Assembly: GCF_003999875.1 (NCBI RefSeq)
Contig: NZ_RQVJ01000001.1
Coordinates: forward strand, 62,001-126,000
Origin: Veillonella sp. 3310
GTDB lineage: Bacteria > Bacillota > Negativicutes > Veillonellales > Veillonellaceae
Length of the DNA stretch: 64,000 nt
Direction of reading: 5' to 3'
Below the pieces are notes generated by a model. That model was not told the DNA's origin and did no database searches. It worked only from the letters and a program-made list of their open reading frames with translations. Position 1 is the stretch's first letter, and every line of letters begins with the position of its first letter. The translations under genes were made by a program, and so were the position numbers. Of this stretch, positions 46,539-55,164 are shown piece by piece.

Positions 46539-46701
46539 GGTGTCAGCTATTTGTCAAATATGAGGGCTAGTCATATAAGGGTAGTCGCTAATATTTATTA
46601 TAGAGCCATAGTATCTATGGAGAATCCAAAATATAAGAGCTGACATATAAAAAAGAGGGTTAACTAAGAGAAATAATATTTCTCCTTGTTAACCCTCTTT
46701 T
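46539..46701 (+). ncRNA. Possible small RNA between yacP and rpsT
   Basis: A TATAAT at 46533-46538 is followed by tgtcagct (46541-46548), whose perfect complement agctgaca is at 46638-46645. This closing stem would enclose smaller hairpins, the best being ccatag / ctatgg (46606-46620). A strong terminator (46651-46701) follows 5 bases later. Promoter-like box, enclosed multi-hairpin fold and terminator together suggest a transcript of about 155 bases with no coding frame. No -35 box is clear and no known RNA family is recognised, so this is only a candidate. Confidence 0.3.
46651..46701. terminator. Bidirectional terminator of rpsT (and the + strand transcript)
   Basis: A 14-pair perfect stem (aaaagagggttaac / gttaaccctctttt) is extended by an inner agaaat / atttct stem. 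A-tail on one side and T-tail on the other let it stop transcription both ways. Confidence 0.9.
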
Positions 46702-46709
46702 AGAGTTCA

Positions 46710-46970
46710 TTATAGAGCATTTACTTTAGCTGCTAAGTTGGATTTTTTGCGAGCTGCAGTATTTTTATGAAGAACGCCTTTGGAGGCTGCTTTATCAATT
46801 ACGCTTGTAGCATGAACTAGTGCTTTTTTAGCTTCTTCTACAGCGCCTGCTTGAGCAGCTTCTACAGTCTTACGAGTAGCTGTACGAATTTGAGATTTTA
46901 CAGCAGAGTTTTTCGCACGACGTTCAGCATCCGTTTTTACGCTTCTAATACTGGATTTAATATTTGGCAA
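46710..46970 (-). CDS. rpsT: 30S ribosomal protein S20
   Basis: S20 is a primary 16S rRNA-binding protein. The 86-residue, Lys/Ala/Arg-rich helical protein starts LPNIKSSIRSVKTDAERR and contains KNSAVKSQIRTATRKTVE, KASKGVLHKNTAARKKSNLA, all typical. The start is TTG at 46968-46970, seven bases after AAGGAGGTGAC; an upstream ATG in frame (47021) lies inside the promoter. It is the only - strand gene for 9 kb, divergent from polA. Confidence 0.96.
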   Translation of the reverse strand: MPNIKSSIRSVKTDAERRAKNSAVKSQIRTATRKTVEAAQAGAVEEAKKALVHATSVIDKAASKGVLHKNTAARKKSNLAAKVNAL

Positions 46971-47011
46971 TTGAGTCACCTCCTTGTGATTTACTGTATT
47001 ATTACTAAAGT

Positions 47012-47040
47012 AGTATATCATAGGGCGTACAGTTTTGCAA
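47012..47040 (-). promoter_or_regulatory. Promoter of rpsT
   Basis: Reading the - strand: TTGCAA (47040-47035), a 17-base spacer and TATACT (47017-47012). A strong consensus-like promoter about 40 bases before the rpsT start. Confidence 0.8.
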
Positions 47041-47180
47041 CTATTTTTATATATATCCTAAGGAATATTGGCTTATACAGCAAGGGTTTACACAGGAATA
47101 CCCTCTATTTTCATCACTCATAAGAGTAGGAAATATGGTATAATTAAGGATACGTAGATCAGTCAATAGGAGAGTAAACT

Positions 47181-49796
47181 ATGAAAAAATTAATGGTTAT
47201 AGATGGCAGTAGCTTATTATATCGTGCATTCTTTGCACTACCACCACTACAAAATGCATTAGGGGTTCCTACAAATGCAGTATATGGTTTTTTAACTATG
47301 TTAACAAAGCTCTATGAAGAAATCAATCCTGACTATATTGCAGTAGCATTTGATAAAGGAAAGCAGACGTTCCGTATGGATATTTACGAAGACTATAAAG
47401 GAACTCGTCAAAGTGCACCAGATGAATTGCGCCCACAATTTAGCTTGATTCGTGAAGTATTAGAATCTTTGGGGATTATTGTGATTGAAGAAGAAGGCTT
47501 TGAAGGCGACGATATCATTGGTTCTTTAAGTAAAAAATGGGGGTCTACTGACTTACAAGTCCACATTATTACTGGAGATAGAGATAATTTGCAATTGGTA
47601 GATGAGTATACTAGTGTGTTCTTAACGAAAAAGGGCATCACTGACATGCTTCATGTAACTATGGAGAATATGGAAGAACTCTATGGATATGGTCCGCAAA
47701 TGGTCATCGAAATGAAGTCTCTCATGGGCGACTCTTCAGATAATATCCCAGGAGTGCCTGGTGTTGGTGAAAAAACTGCCCTTAAACTATTGACACAATA
47801 TGGTACGTTAGAGGGCGTGTATGAGCACATTGAGGAACAAAAGGGAAAACTGAAAGAACGATTAGTAGACAATAAAGACTTAGCGTTCATTTCTCATCAA
47901 CTAGCTACCATCAAAACAGATATGGATATGCCTTATGAACTAGAGCAATTTGTTCCTGTAGTACATCGTAGTGAAGTGACTCCATTATTTGAAAAATTAG
48001 GCTTTCACGCAGTAACACCAAGATTACTAAAAGCGATGGGAGTGGCAGAAGAAGGAACTTTATTCGATCAATTTTTAGCTCCACCAGCAAAAGAAATTGA
48101 ATTAACTCATGTCACAGAAGTGCCACGAGAATTTTATGAAGATAAAATCATCAGTGTCATTCTAAAAGAGGCTGGAACACATCCATTCAGAACCATAGAA
48201 GCTTTATATCTATATAATGGGGATACTCAATTAGTTGTGAATGGATTTGTAGATGTAGCACATGTGGAAACAGTCTTTGAAGAGGCTAAGGAAGTTGTTA
48301 CAGATAATGCAAAATTGTTATTTGAAGTGTTAGGGACTGAAACAACTGGTAATATTTCTATTATGAAAGAAGATACTGTTCATATTAAAGACGTTACATT
48401 AATGGCTTACTTATTAGATCCTACACGAGCAAATTATGGTATGACCTATTTATGTGAGCGTTTCAGTCAACCATCTATTCCAGCTACAGAAAATGAAATG
48501 GAATGGGCTCTACAAGCGCAAAGTTTATATCGAATGAATGACATCGCTACGGAAGAGATGAAGACGGCTGGTGTATGGGACTTATATAAAACTATTGAAT
48601 TGCCATTATTACGTACACTCTGTGTATTAGAAAAAAATGGTATTTACATGGATGTAGACCAATTACACACTACATTGGAACGCTTCAAAGTAGAAGTTAG
48701 TGAACTACAAGAAAAGATATTTACAATGGCTGGAGAAACTTTCAACATTAATTCGCCAAAACAATTGGGTGTTATCTTGTTTGAAAAATTACAATTGCCA
48801 GTGATTAAGAAAACAAAAACAGGTTATTCTACGGATGCGGAAGTCCTAGATATGCTTAGAAATGACCATGAAATTGTAGAACAAATTCTGGCCTATCGGT
48901 CAGTGGTAAAATTGGTATCTACCTACTTAGAAGGGTTTGAAGGACTTGTGAATCCTCATACTAACCGGATTCATACTTCTTTTAATCAAATGGTAACAGC
49001 TACTGGTCGTTTAAGTAGTTCCGATCCGAATTTGCAAAATATTCCTGTACGCAGTGAAAAAGGCCGAGAAATTCGAGCTTTATTTAAACCTCATGATGGA
49101 TATGATATGTTCGTCAGCGCCGATTATTCTCAAATTGAATTGCGCATTTTAGCGCATTTGTCTGAGGATCCAGCGTTGATTCAAGCGTTCCAAAATGGTG
49201 AAGATATTCATCGTTTTACAGCAGCAGAAGTGTTGGGTAAATCCCTAGAAGAAGTAACACCACTAGAACGGTCTCATGCAAAGGCTATCAACTTCGGTAT
49301 TATTTATGGTATTAGTGACTTTGGCTTGTCTCGTGACCTGGGTATTACGAGAGCAGAAGCAAAAGAATATATTGAGCTATATTTCAGTCGATATCCACAA
49401 ATTAAAGGGTACATGGATCGTATGGTGCAAGAAGCACATGAAGCAGGTTCCGTACGAACTATGTTTGGTCGTGTTCGTCCATTACCTGATATTAATAGTC
49501 GTAACTTTAATCGTCGATCCTTTGCGGAGCGTACAGCTATGAATACTCCAATTCAAGGGACGGCTGCAGATATCATTAAATTAGCTATGAATCATGTAGA
49601 AGAAGCGCTAGAAGAGCTAGGCTTACAATCTCGTATTCTGTTACAGGTACATGATGAACTAGTGCTAGAAGTGATAGAATCAGAACAAGAACAAGTAGAA
49701 ACATTGTTGCGCAATTGTATGGAACAAGTAGTGACATTACGAGTGCCATTGCAGGTAGATGTGCACAGTGCAAATAACTGGGCAGATGTAAAATAG
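47181..49796 (+). CDS. polA: DNA polymerase I
   Basis: The 871-residue protein has an N-terminal 5'-3' exonuclease (about 1-290, with IITGDRDNLQL and GVPGVGEKTALKLL), a middle domain (about 310-460), and a family A polymerase (DYSQIELRILAHLS, RSHAKAINFGIIYG, LLQVHDELVLE). In the middle domain the proofreading motif DxE is not seen and only the last aspartate region (KDVTLMAYLLDP) is recognisable, so 3'-5' exonuclease activity is probably lost, as in other Firmicute enzymes. coaE follows, a common Firmicute order. Confidence 0.97.
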   Translation: MKKLMVIDGSSLLYRAFFALPPLQNALGVPTNAVYGFLTMLTKLYEEINPDYIAVAFDKGKQTFRMDIYEDYKGTRQSAPDELRPQFSLIREVLESLGIIVIEEEGFEGDDIIGSLSKKWGSTDLQVHIITGDRDNLQLVDEYTSVFLTKKGITDMLHVTMENMEELYGYGPQMVIEMKSLMGDSSDNIPGVPGVGEKTALKLLTQYGTLEGVYEHIEEQKGKLKERLVDNKDLAFISHQLATIKTDMDMPYELEQFVPVVHRSEVTPLFEKLGFHAVTPRLLKAMGVAEEGTLFDQFLAPPAKEIELTHVTEVPREFYEDKIISVILKEAGTHPFRTIEALYLYNGDTQLVVNGFVDVAHVETVFEEAKEVVTDNAKLLFEVLGTETTGNISIMKEDTVHIKDVTLMAYLLDPTRANYGMTYLCERFSQPSIPATENEMEWALQAQSLYRMNDIATEEMKTAGVWDLYKTIELPLLRTLCVLEKNGIYMDVDQLHTTLERFKVEVSELQEKIFTMAGETFNINSPKQLGVILFEKLQLPVIKKTKTGYSTDAEVLDMLRNDHEIVEQILAYRSVVKLVSTYLEGFEGLVNPHTNRIHTSFNQMVTATGRLSSSDPNLQNIPVRSEKGREIRALFKPHDGYDMFVSADYSQIELRILAHLSEDPALIQAFQNGEDIHRFTAAEVLGKSLEEVTPLERSHAKAINFGIIYGISDFGLSRDLGITRAEAKEYIELYFSRYPQIKGYMDRMVQEAHEAGSVRTMFGRVRPLPDINSRNFNRRSFAERTAMNTPIQGTAADIIKLAMNHVEEALEELGLQSRILLQVHDELVLEVIESEQEQVETLLRNCMEQVVTLRVPLQVDVHSANNWADVK

Positions 49797-49875
49797 TAGG
49801 TTCATAGAATTTCTATCCAATATGATTGTGTATAATAATAGTTTATATGAATAGAATCAAATGTGGGGTGAAAAT

Positions 49876-50490
49876 ATGTACAAAATCGGACTCACAGGAG
49901 GCATTGCCTCTGGTAAAAGTACAGTGTTACGATGGTTACAAAAAAAAGGTGTTCCCTATATTGATGCAGATGTAGTGGCTAGAGAAGTTGTTGAGCCAGG
50001 AACACCAGGATTACAGGAATTGGTACAGGCTTTTGGACCTAATACAGTGCTAGAAGATGGCACGTTACATCGTGCGTATATTGGTAGTCTTGTATTTTCT
50101 GATTCTAAAGCCTTAGAGACTATTAATTCTATATTGCAACCTCATATTAGACGGCGTATACAGGAATTGACAGAAGAATGGGAAGCTAAGGGAAAACGGG
50201 CTATCATCTATGATATACCATTGTTGTTTGAAACAGATTGGCATAAGCAGATGGATGAGATTTGGCTTGTCTATGTCAACCCTGTGACACAGCTAGAACG
50301 TTTGATGAAACGAAATTCTTATTCTGAACAAGAGGCACTTGATCGTATTCATAGTCAAATGAGTTTAGATGAAAAGCGAAAATTAAGTGCTGTTGTGATA
50401 GATAATTCTGGAACTATGCAACAATTAGAAAAACAATTACGTAAATTGTGGAAAACAGCGAAAATTCACTTTCAGAAGGAGGAAGTATGA
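49876..50490 (+). CDS. coaE: Dephospho-CoA kinase
   Basis: CoaE phosphorylates the ribose 3'-OH of dephospho-CoA, the last step of CoA synthesis. The 204-residue protein has the P-loop GLTGGIASGKST at the N-terminus, DADVVAREVVEPG near residue 35 and IYDIPLLFET near 115. ATG 49876 follows GGGGTGAAAAT; an in-frame ATG at 49861 is upstream of that. It overlaps the next gene by four bases. Confidence 0.96.
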   Translation: MYKIGLTGGIASGKSTVLRWLQKKGVPYIDADVVAREVVEPGTPGLQELVQAFGPNTVLEDGTLHRAYIGSLVFSDSKALETINSILQPHIRRRIQELTEEWEAKGKRAIIYDIPLLFETDWHKQMDEIWLVYVNPVTQLERLMKRNSYSEQEALDRIHSQMSLDEKRKLSAVVIDNSGTMQQLEKQLRKLWKTAKIHFQKEEV

Positions 50491-51050
50491 GGGTATCCAC
50501 AGCATTTGCTTGGTTAATCGTTGTCCTAACGGTCTATTATGTACAATACGGACAACCCTATTTAGCCAGACAATATGCGTATCCGTTAGCATATGAAAGT
50601 ACGGTAATGAAAAATGCATCCACCTATCATGTAAGACCATCTATGGTGGCGGCTGTGATCTACACGGAAAGTAAATTTGATACAAATGCAAAATCTTTAC
50701 CAGGCGCTTTAGGATTGATGCAGTTAATGCCAGAAACTGCGCACTGGATTGGAGAACAATTGAATCAACCGAGCCTATCTGACCAAGATATTAAGGAGCC
50801 ACACACGAATATACAATTAGGGACTTGGTATTTAGCGCATTTATTAGATGAGTTCAAAGGCAATGAAATCTTAGCCTTAGCAGCCTATAATGCAGGGCGT
50901 GGTCACGTGGAGGAATGGATGCAAACTTATGGTTGGGATGATAATTTTGACGATATAGATAAAATTCCATTTCCAGAAACAAAAGATTACGTGAAACGGG
51001 TGATGGCTCATGAAGCACAGTATCAGTCATTGTATAGTCAATTACGATAA
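50487..51050 (+). CDS. Lytic transglycosylase (SLT domain)
   Basis: The 187-residue protein has an N-terminal signal anchor (about 1-20) and a soluble lytic transglycosylase domain: IYTESKFDTNAKSLPGALGL (catalytic Glu), MQLMPETA, and LALAAYNAGRGHVEEW. It cleaves peptidoglycan with formation of anhydro-MurNAc, presumably in the periplasm. ATG 50487 lies in the coaE stop, after AAGGAGGAAG; the polA-coaE-SLT order occurs in Clostridia and Negativicutes. Confidence 0.93.
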   Translation: MRVSTAFAWLIVVLTVYYVQYGQPYLARQYAYPLAYESTVMKNASTYHVRPSMVAAVIYTESKFDTNAKSLPGALGLMQLMPETAHWIGEQLNQPSLSDQDIKEPHTNIQLGTWYLAHLLDEFKGNEILALAAYNAGRGHVEEWMQTYGWDDNFDDIDKIPFPETKDYVKRVMAHEAQYQSLYSQLR

Positions 51051-51061
51051 GGAACAAATCC

Positions 51062-51706
51062 ATGGATGCAATTATAAAAGAATGTGAAGATCTCGATTTA
51101 GCTTGGTTAGAACCTATCATTGGAGACTTTCACTTAGTAGTGGAACAACAAGCCATATCGTCCACTATATATAGTCTCTTTTACTATACAAATGAAAAAA
51201 ATTGGCGGTGGTCCGTCCTCTATGATACAGAAGTAGGGGATTATATGGTGCGTATTTCAGTACCTTTAGTAGAGTTTGTAGATATTGCTTTCATACGAGA
51301 GTCGTTAACGCCATTTATGGAGAATTTAAAAGCCAACTATAAAGCATCTATCATAACACGTTTTATGGAGCCTCAAGAAGGGTTTGTCTATGAATACAAG
51401 AAGAAGGGCATACCTCAGTGGAATTATGAAGAGGTATTACCACAAACAATTGAAGGATATCATTTAGATGTGACACCGCATACAGCATTAGATATGATTA
51501 ATGGTTCTTATATTATTGGCACCTATATCAAAGATAATGAGGAAACGGGAGTGGTTTTATTTTATAACACATTCCGAGATGAATTTTTTGGCGAAACTAG
51601 GCAACAAGGCTATCCAGGAATTACACATGACTTGGATGCGACCACGATAGATAAATTTGAGCAAGCTTTGACGAATCATTTACAAGATGTATTACTGAGT
51701 TTATAA
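51062..51706 (+). CDS. Hypothetical protein, unrecognised
   Basis: I do not recognise this 214-residue protein. It is acidic, rich in aromatic residues (WRWSVLYDTEVGDYMVRI, WNYEEVLPQTIEGYHLDVT) and has no signal peptide, membrane segment or catalytic motif that I can name. It looks like a soluble cytoplasmic alpha/beta protein. It starts 11 bases after the transglycosylase gene and probably shares its transcript. The ORF has the codon pattern of its neighbours, so it is real rather than spurious. Confidence 0.75.
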   Translation: MDAIIKECEDLDLAWLEPIIGDFHLVVEQQAISSTIYSLFYYTNEKNWRWSVLYDTEVGDYMVRISVPLVEFVDIAFIRESLTPFMENLKANYKASIITRFMEPQEGFVYEYKKKGIPQWNYEEVLPQTIEGYHLDVTPHTALDMINGSYIIGTYIKDNEETGVVLFYNTFRDEFFGETRQQGYPGITHDLDATTIDKFEQALTNHLQDVLLSL

Positions 51707-51712
51707 CTTACC

Positions 51713-51789
51713 TATGGCATTCATTTAAATAAATGTTGCCATACTCTAGGTAGCAGGTAATGGTGATACTCTTGTATTGTAAATACAAT
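51713..51789 (+). promoter_or_regulatory. Inverted repeats in the ABC-F leader
   Basis: tatggca / tgccata (51713-51743) with an inner cattta / taaatg forms one hairpin, and attgt / acaat (51776-51789) another, between the hypothetical gene and the ABC-F gene. There is no T run, so simple termination is unlikely. Confidence 0.4.
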
Positions 51790-51807
51790 TAGGATAGGAG
51801 TAGTATT

Positions 51808-53820
51808 TTGGAACAGATCCGAATAGAAAAACTAGGAAAATCCTTTGGGATACGAGAAATCTTTTCCAATGTATCCTTTACCATACGACAAGGAGAACGT
51901 CTCGCGTTAGTGGGCCCTAATGGGGCTGGTAAATCGACATTGATGAAATGCATACTAGGCATAGAAGAACATGATGCGGGGATCATTGTGAAAGACAGTA
52001 GTATCACCATTGGCTATTTACAGCAAGATGTGAATTTAGGTGATGCTAGTTTAGAAGAAGAAATTCAAACTGCTTGGGCTGATGTACAGCATCTAGAATC
52101 CCAATTACAAGCGTTAACAACAGAATTAGAACATCGAGATGCCACAGAGCAGGACATGCGTCGATTATCTTACTTACAAGAGAGATTGGAATGGCTTGGT
52201 GGGTATGATTATGAAAAACAAAGCCAACGTATTGCTTATGGTTTAGGATTTAGTGACGAAGATTTAAAGAAGAAAGCGAGTGAATTTTCTGGGGGACAAA
52301 AAACGCGTATTAATTTGGCTAAAGCCTTAGTGCGTCGTCCGGACTTTCTATTTCTTGACGAGCCTACTAACCATTTAGATATGCCAATGTTAGAGTGGTT
52401 GGAAGGGTATTTAAAGTCCTATAAAGGTGGCATTGTCATCATCAGTCATGATCGATACTTCTTAGATCAAGTGGCTACAGAAGTGGTAGAATTGGCTCAT
52501 CATAAGGTACATACCTATAAAGGTAATTATAGTCAGTTCTTGAAACAACGGGAACAGCAACGTGTGGCGTATCAACGTGCTTACGAAAAGCAACAGGAGC
52601 ACATTCGTAAAACTGAAGAATATATTGACAAATATAGAGCAGGCATAAAATCTAAAATGGCCCGTGGTCGTCAATCACAGTTAGATAGACTAGAGCGATT
52701 AGAGGCACCAGACCAGGATAGAGAGTTTACCTTTACCTTTCCTAAGCCAGAAATGAGTGCAGATCGAGTATTGATGGTGGAAGATGTATCTATTGGATAT
52801 GATGCAGAACATCCTGTAGCTACACATATTACCACAACATTACGTCGAGGAGACGTAGTAGGTTTAATTGGTGCCAATGGAGCTGGAAAATCTACTTTCG
52901 TTAAAACAATTATGGGAGAACTCAATACCCTAGATGGAACGATTACCACTGGTAATCGAGTGCAGACGGGCTATTTTTCGCAAGAACATGAAGAGTTGCA
53001 TCCTTCTTGGTCTGTCTTACAAGAGATTATGGCTCCTTACGATATGTCAGAAGAGTCTGCTCGCAGCGTATTAGGAGCCTTTCAATTCAGAGGGGATGAT
53101 GTATTCAAGTTGGTAGGAGATTTATCAGGTGGAGAACGTGCGAGGGTAGCCTTATTACAGCTATTTTTAGAAGGTCGTAACTTTTTGATCCTTGACGAAC
53201 CGACAAACCATTTAGATATTCCTACACGGGAAACGGTGGAGCAAGCATTACAGCAGTTTGAAGGAACTTTATTAATCATCTCCCATGACCGGTATTTGCT
53301 AGATGCAGTAGCAAAACGCATTGTGGTCTTAGATAATGGTGGTATCGAAGAGTTCCATGGCAATTATTCGTATTATAAAGAAAAAATGTTGGAACGATCT
53401 GTGTTAGCTGCACAACAATTAGAAGCGGAACAGACGAACCAAAATAATATGTCTAGTAATACAGCAGTCAAGGGCGACACTCCTAAAGATACAGCAGGAA
53501 ATGCTGATTCTGATGTTGATGTACTTCAAGGTACATTAGAGATGACTATGACTACGGAACAAGAAATTGGTCATTCAGAACCAATATCAATTCCTAAAAA
53601 GAAAACAAATTCTTTTATGCTTGAAAAAGAACTGGCAAAAGTAGAATCAGACATTGCACGGTATGAAGCGACAGTTAAAATGTATACGGTACAGCTACAG
53701 GACCCATCTATACAGGGAGATATATCAGAATATGAACGATTATCTCAAGAGTTAGCCAATACAATATCACAACTAGAGGCCCTCTATGAGCGGTGGGAAG
53801 ACCTTAGTGAAGAGGCTTAG
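51808..53820 (+). CDS. ABC-F family ATPase (ribosome-associated)
   Basis: The 670-residue protein has two ABC domains with no membrane segments: Walker A GPNGAGKST (about 39) and GANGAGKST (about 357), signatures SGGQKTRINLAKAL and SGGERARVALLQL, Walker B LFLDEPTNHLD and LILDEPTNHLD, a charged linker and a C-terminal coiled coil (about 600-670). ABC-F proteins act on the ribosome exit or peptidyl site; whether this one is housekeeping or antibiotic-protective cannot be told. Start is TTG at 51808, after GGAG. Confidence 0.92.
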   Translation: MEQIRIEKLGKSFGIREIFSNVSFTIRQGERLALVGPNGAGKSTLMKCILGIEEHDAGIIVKDSSITIGYLQQDVNLGDASLEEEIQTAWADVQHLESQLQALTTELEHRDATEQDMRRLSYLQERLEWLGGYDYEKQSQRIAYGLGFSDEDLKKKASEFSGGQKTRINLAKALVRRPDFLFLDEPTNHLDMPMLEWLEGYLKSYKGGIVIISHDRYFLDQVATEVVELAHHKVHTYKGNYSQFLKQREQQRVAYQRAYEKQQEHIRKTEEYIDKYRAGIKSKMARGRQSQLDRLERLEAPDQDREFTFTFPKPEMSADRVLMVEDVSIGYDAEHPVATHITTTLRRGDVVGLIGANGAGKSTFVKTIMGELNTLDGTITTGNRVQTGYFSQEHEELHPSWSVLQEIMAPYDMSEESARSVLGAFQFRGDDVFKLVGDLSGGERARVALLQLFLEGRNFLILDEPTNHLDIPTRETVEQALQQFEGTLLIISHDRYLLDAVAKRIVVLDNGGIEEFHGNYSYYKEKMLERSVLAAQQLEAEQTNQNNMSSNTAVKGDTPKDTAGNADSDVDVLQGTLEMTMTTEQEIGHSEPISIPKKKTNSFMLEKELAKVESDIARYEATVKMYTVQLQDPSIQGDISEYERLSQELANTISQLEALYERWEDLSEEA

Positions 53821-53829
53821 GAGGTTTCT

Positions 53830-54756
53830 ATGAAAGGTCGTTTTGCACCTAGTCCTACAGGACATATGCATGTAGGAAATTTATGGGTAGCATTTTTGTC
53901 CTATTGGTCTGCACGAAGCCAAAATGGAGAGTATATTGTCCGCATCGAAGATGTGGATATACAACGTTCTAAACAGATCTATGCAGATCATATATTAGAA
54001 GATTTATCTTGGTTAGGATTTACTTGGGACGAGGCACCTACGTATCAATCTCAACGTTTGGATATATATGAAAGATATTTACAAGACTTACGTGCTAAAA
54101 AACGGCTATATCCATGTTATTGTAATCGAGCTCGTTTACAGGAAATCAGCAGTGCCCCACATCAAGGGGAAGCACATCATGTGTACGATGGATATTGTTT
54201 AACACATACACCAAACATCAGTGAAAGGCCTCCATCTTGGCGGTTTCATATGGAGGATACCAAGGGATCTTTTCAGGATCTGTATCGAGGTGCGGTAGAC
54301 TATGAAATACAGTCTTGTAGTGATGATATTGTATTAAAGCGGTGGGATGGCATGATTGCTTATCATCTGGCAGTGGTCATCGATGATTATGAAATGGGTG
54401 TCACTGAGGTCATTCGTGGCAATGATTTGTTACCTGTCACAGGGCATCAAATTGTTTTAGGGCAGAGTTTAGGTTTTCTTGAACTAGAATATGGTCATGT
54501 TCCTATGCTTGTGGATACAGAAGGGTATCGTTTGTCTAAACGGCAACAAAGTATAACCATACGTGATTTACAGAACCAAGGGGCTATACCAGAAACGCTG
54601 TGGGCATGGTTCGCACTAGAAACAGGATTGCTCACAAAGGGGGACTTACCTCTTAACGGCAAAATAGGGCTTTCAGAATTATTAGAGATTACCATTCCAA
54701 AGAAACTATTAGAACAAGATATAATTAAATTGACAAATTTCGATGTTGTGGTATGA
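53830..54756 (+). CDS. gluQ: Glutamyl-Q tRNA(Asp) synthetase
   Basis: GluQ-RS attaches glutamate to queuosine of tRNA(Asp). The 308-residue protein is a GltX-like catalytic domain lacking the anticodon-binding part: RFAPSPTGHMHVGN at the start, a zinc site (YPCYC, then VYDGYC), and RLSKRQQS in place of KMSKS. The short length and zinc pattern separate it from the gltX at 41106. Its stop codon overlaps the -10 box of the next promoter. Confidence 0.93.
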   Translation: MKGRFAPSPTGHMHVGNLWVAFLSYWSARSQNGEYIVRIEDVDIQRSKQIYADHILEDLSWLGFTWDEAPTYQSQRLDIYERYLQDLRAKKRLYPCYCNRARLQEISSAPHQGEAHHVYDGYCLTHTPNISERPPSWRFHMEDTKGSFQDLYRGAVDYEIQSCSDDIVLKRWDGMIAYHLAVVIDDYEMGVTEVIRGNDLLPVTGHQIVLGQSLGFLELEYGHVPMLVDTEGYRLSKRQQSITIRDLQNQGAIPETLWAWFALETGLLTKGDLPLNGKIGLSELLEITIPKKLLEQDIIKLTNFDVVV

Positions 54757-54757
54757 T
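54730..54757 (+). promoter_or_regulatory. Promoter of the CoA-binding protein and thioredoxin genes
   Basis: A perfect -35 TTGACA (54730-54735), a 16-base spacer and TATGAT (54752-54757), lying across the end of gluQ. Confidence 0.75.
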
Positions 54758-54780
54758 AGTACAGTAATGAGGTGATACGT

Positions 54781-55152
54781 ATGCCAATGGAAACAGCGAT
54801 CCAAGAAAAAACGTGGGCCGTGTTAGGTGCCACAACAAGAACCGATAAGTTCGGATATAAGATTTTCAAACATCTTGTCAATAAAGGATATACAGTGTAT
54901 CCAGTGAATCCTAATATTACGTCTATCGATGGCGTACAATGCTATCCAAGCTTGCATGAGTTGCCAGTAGTACCTACTGTAGTCGACTTTGTGGTGCCTG
55001 AAAAAGTTGGGTTAGAAGCTCTAGATAGTTGTAAAGAGTTAGGAGTTAAGACCGTTTGGCTACAACCAGGTGCGGATAAACCGGCAGTAGTGAAAAAGGC
55101 AAATGAATTAGGTCTTGAAGTGATTCAAGATTGTGTATTGATTCAAATTTAA
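54781..55152 (+). CDS. CoA-binding domain protein (YccU family)
   Basis: The 123-residue protein is a stand-alone Rossmann-like CoA-binding domain: TWAVLGATTRTDKFGYKIFKHL at the start, YPVNPNITSIDGV, and TVWLQPGADKPAVVKKANEL. Its biochemical role is unknown in bacteria. ATG 54781 (six bases after GAGGTG) is chosen over a GTG at 54772. It is followed at 12 bases by thioredoxin, so the two share a promoter. Confidence 0.9.
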   Translation: MPMETAIQEKTWAVLGATTRTDKFGYKIFKHLVNKGYTVYPVNPNITSIDGVQCYPSLHELPVVPTVVDFVVPEKVGLEALDSCKELGVKTVWLQPGADKPAVVKKANELGLEVIQDCVLIQI

Positions 55153-55164
55153 TAGGAGGCTTAC

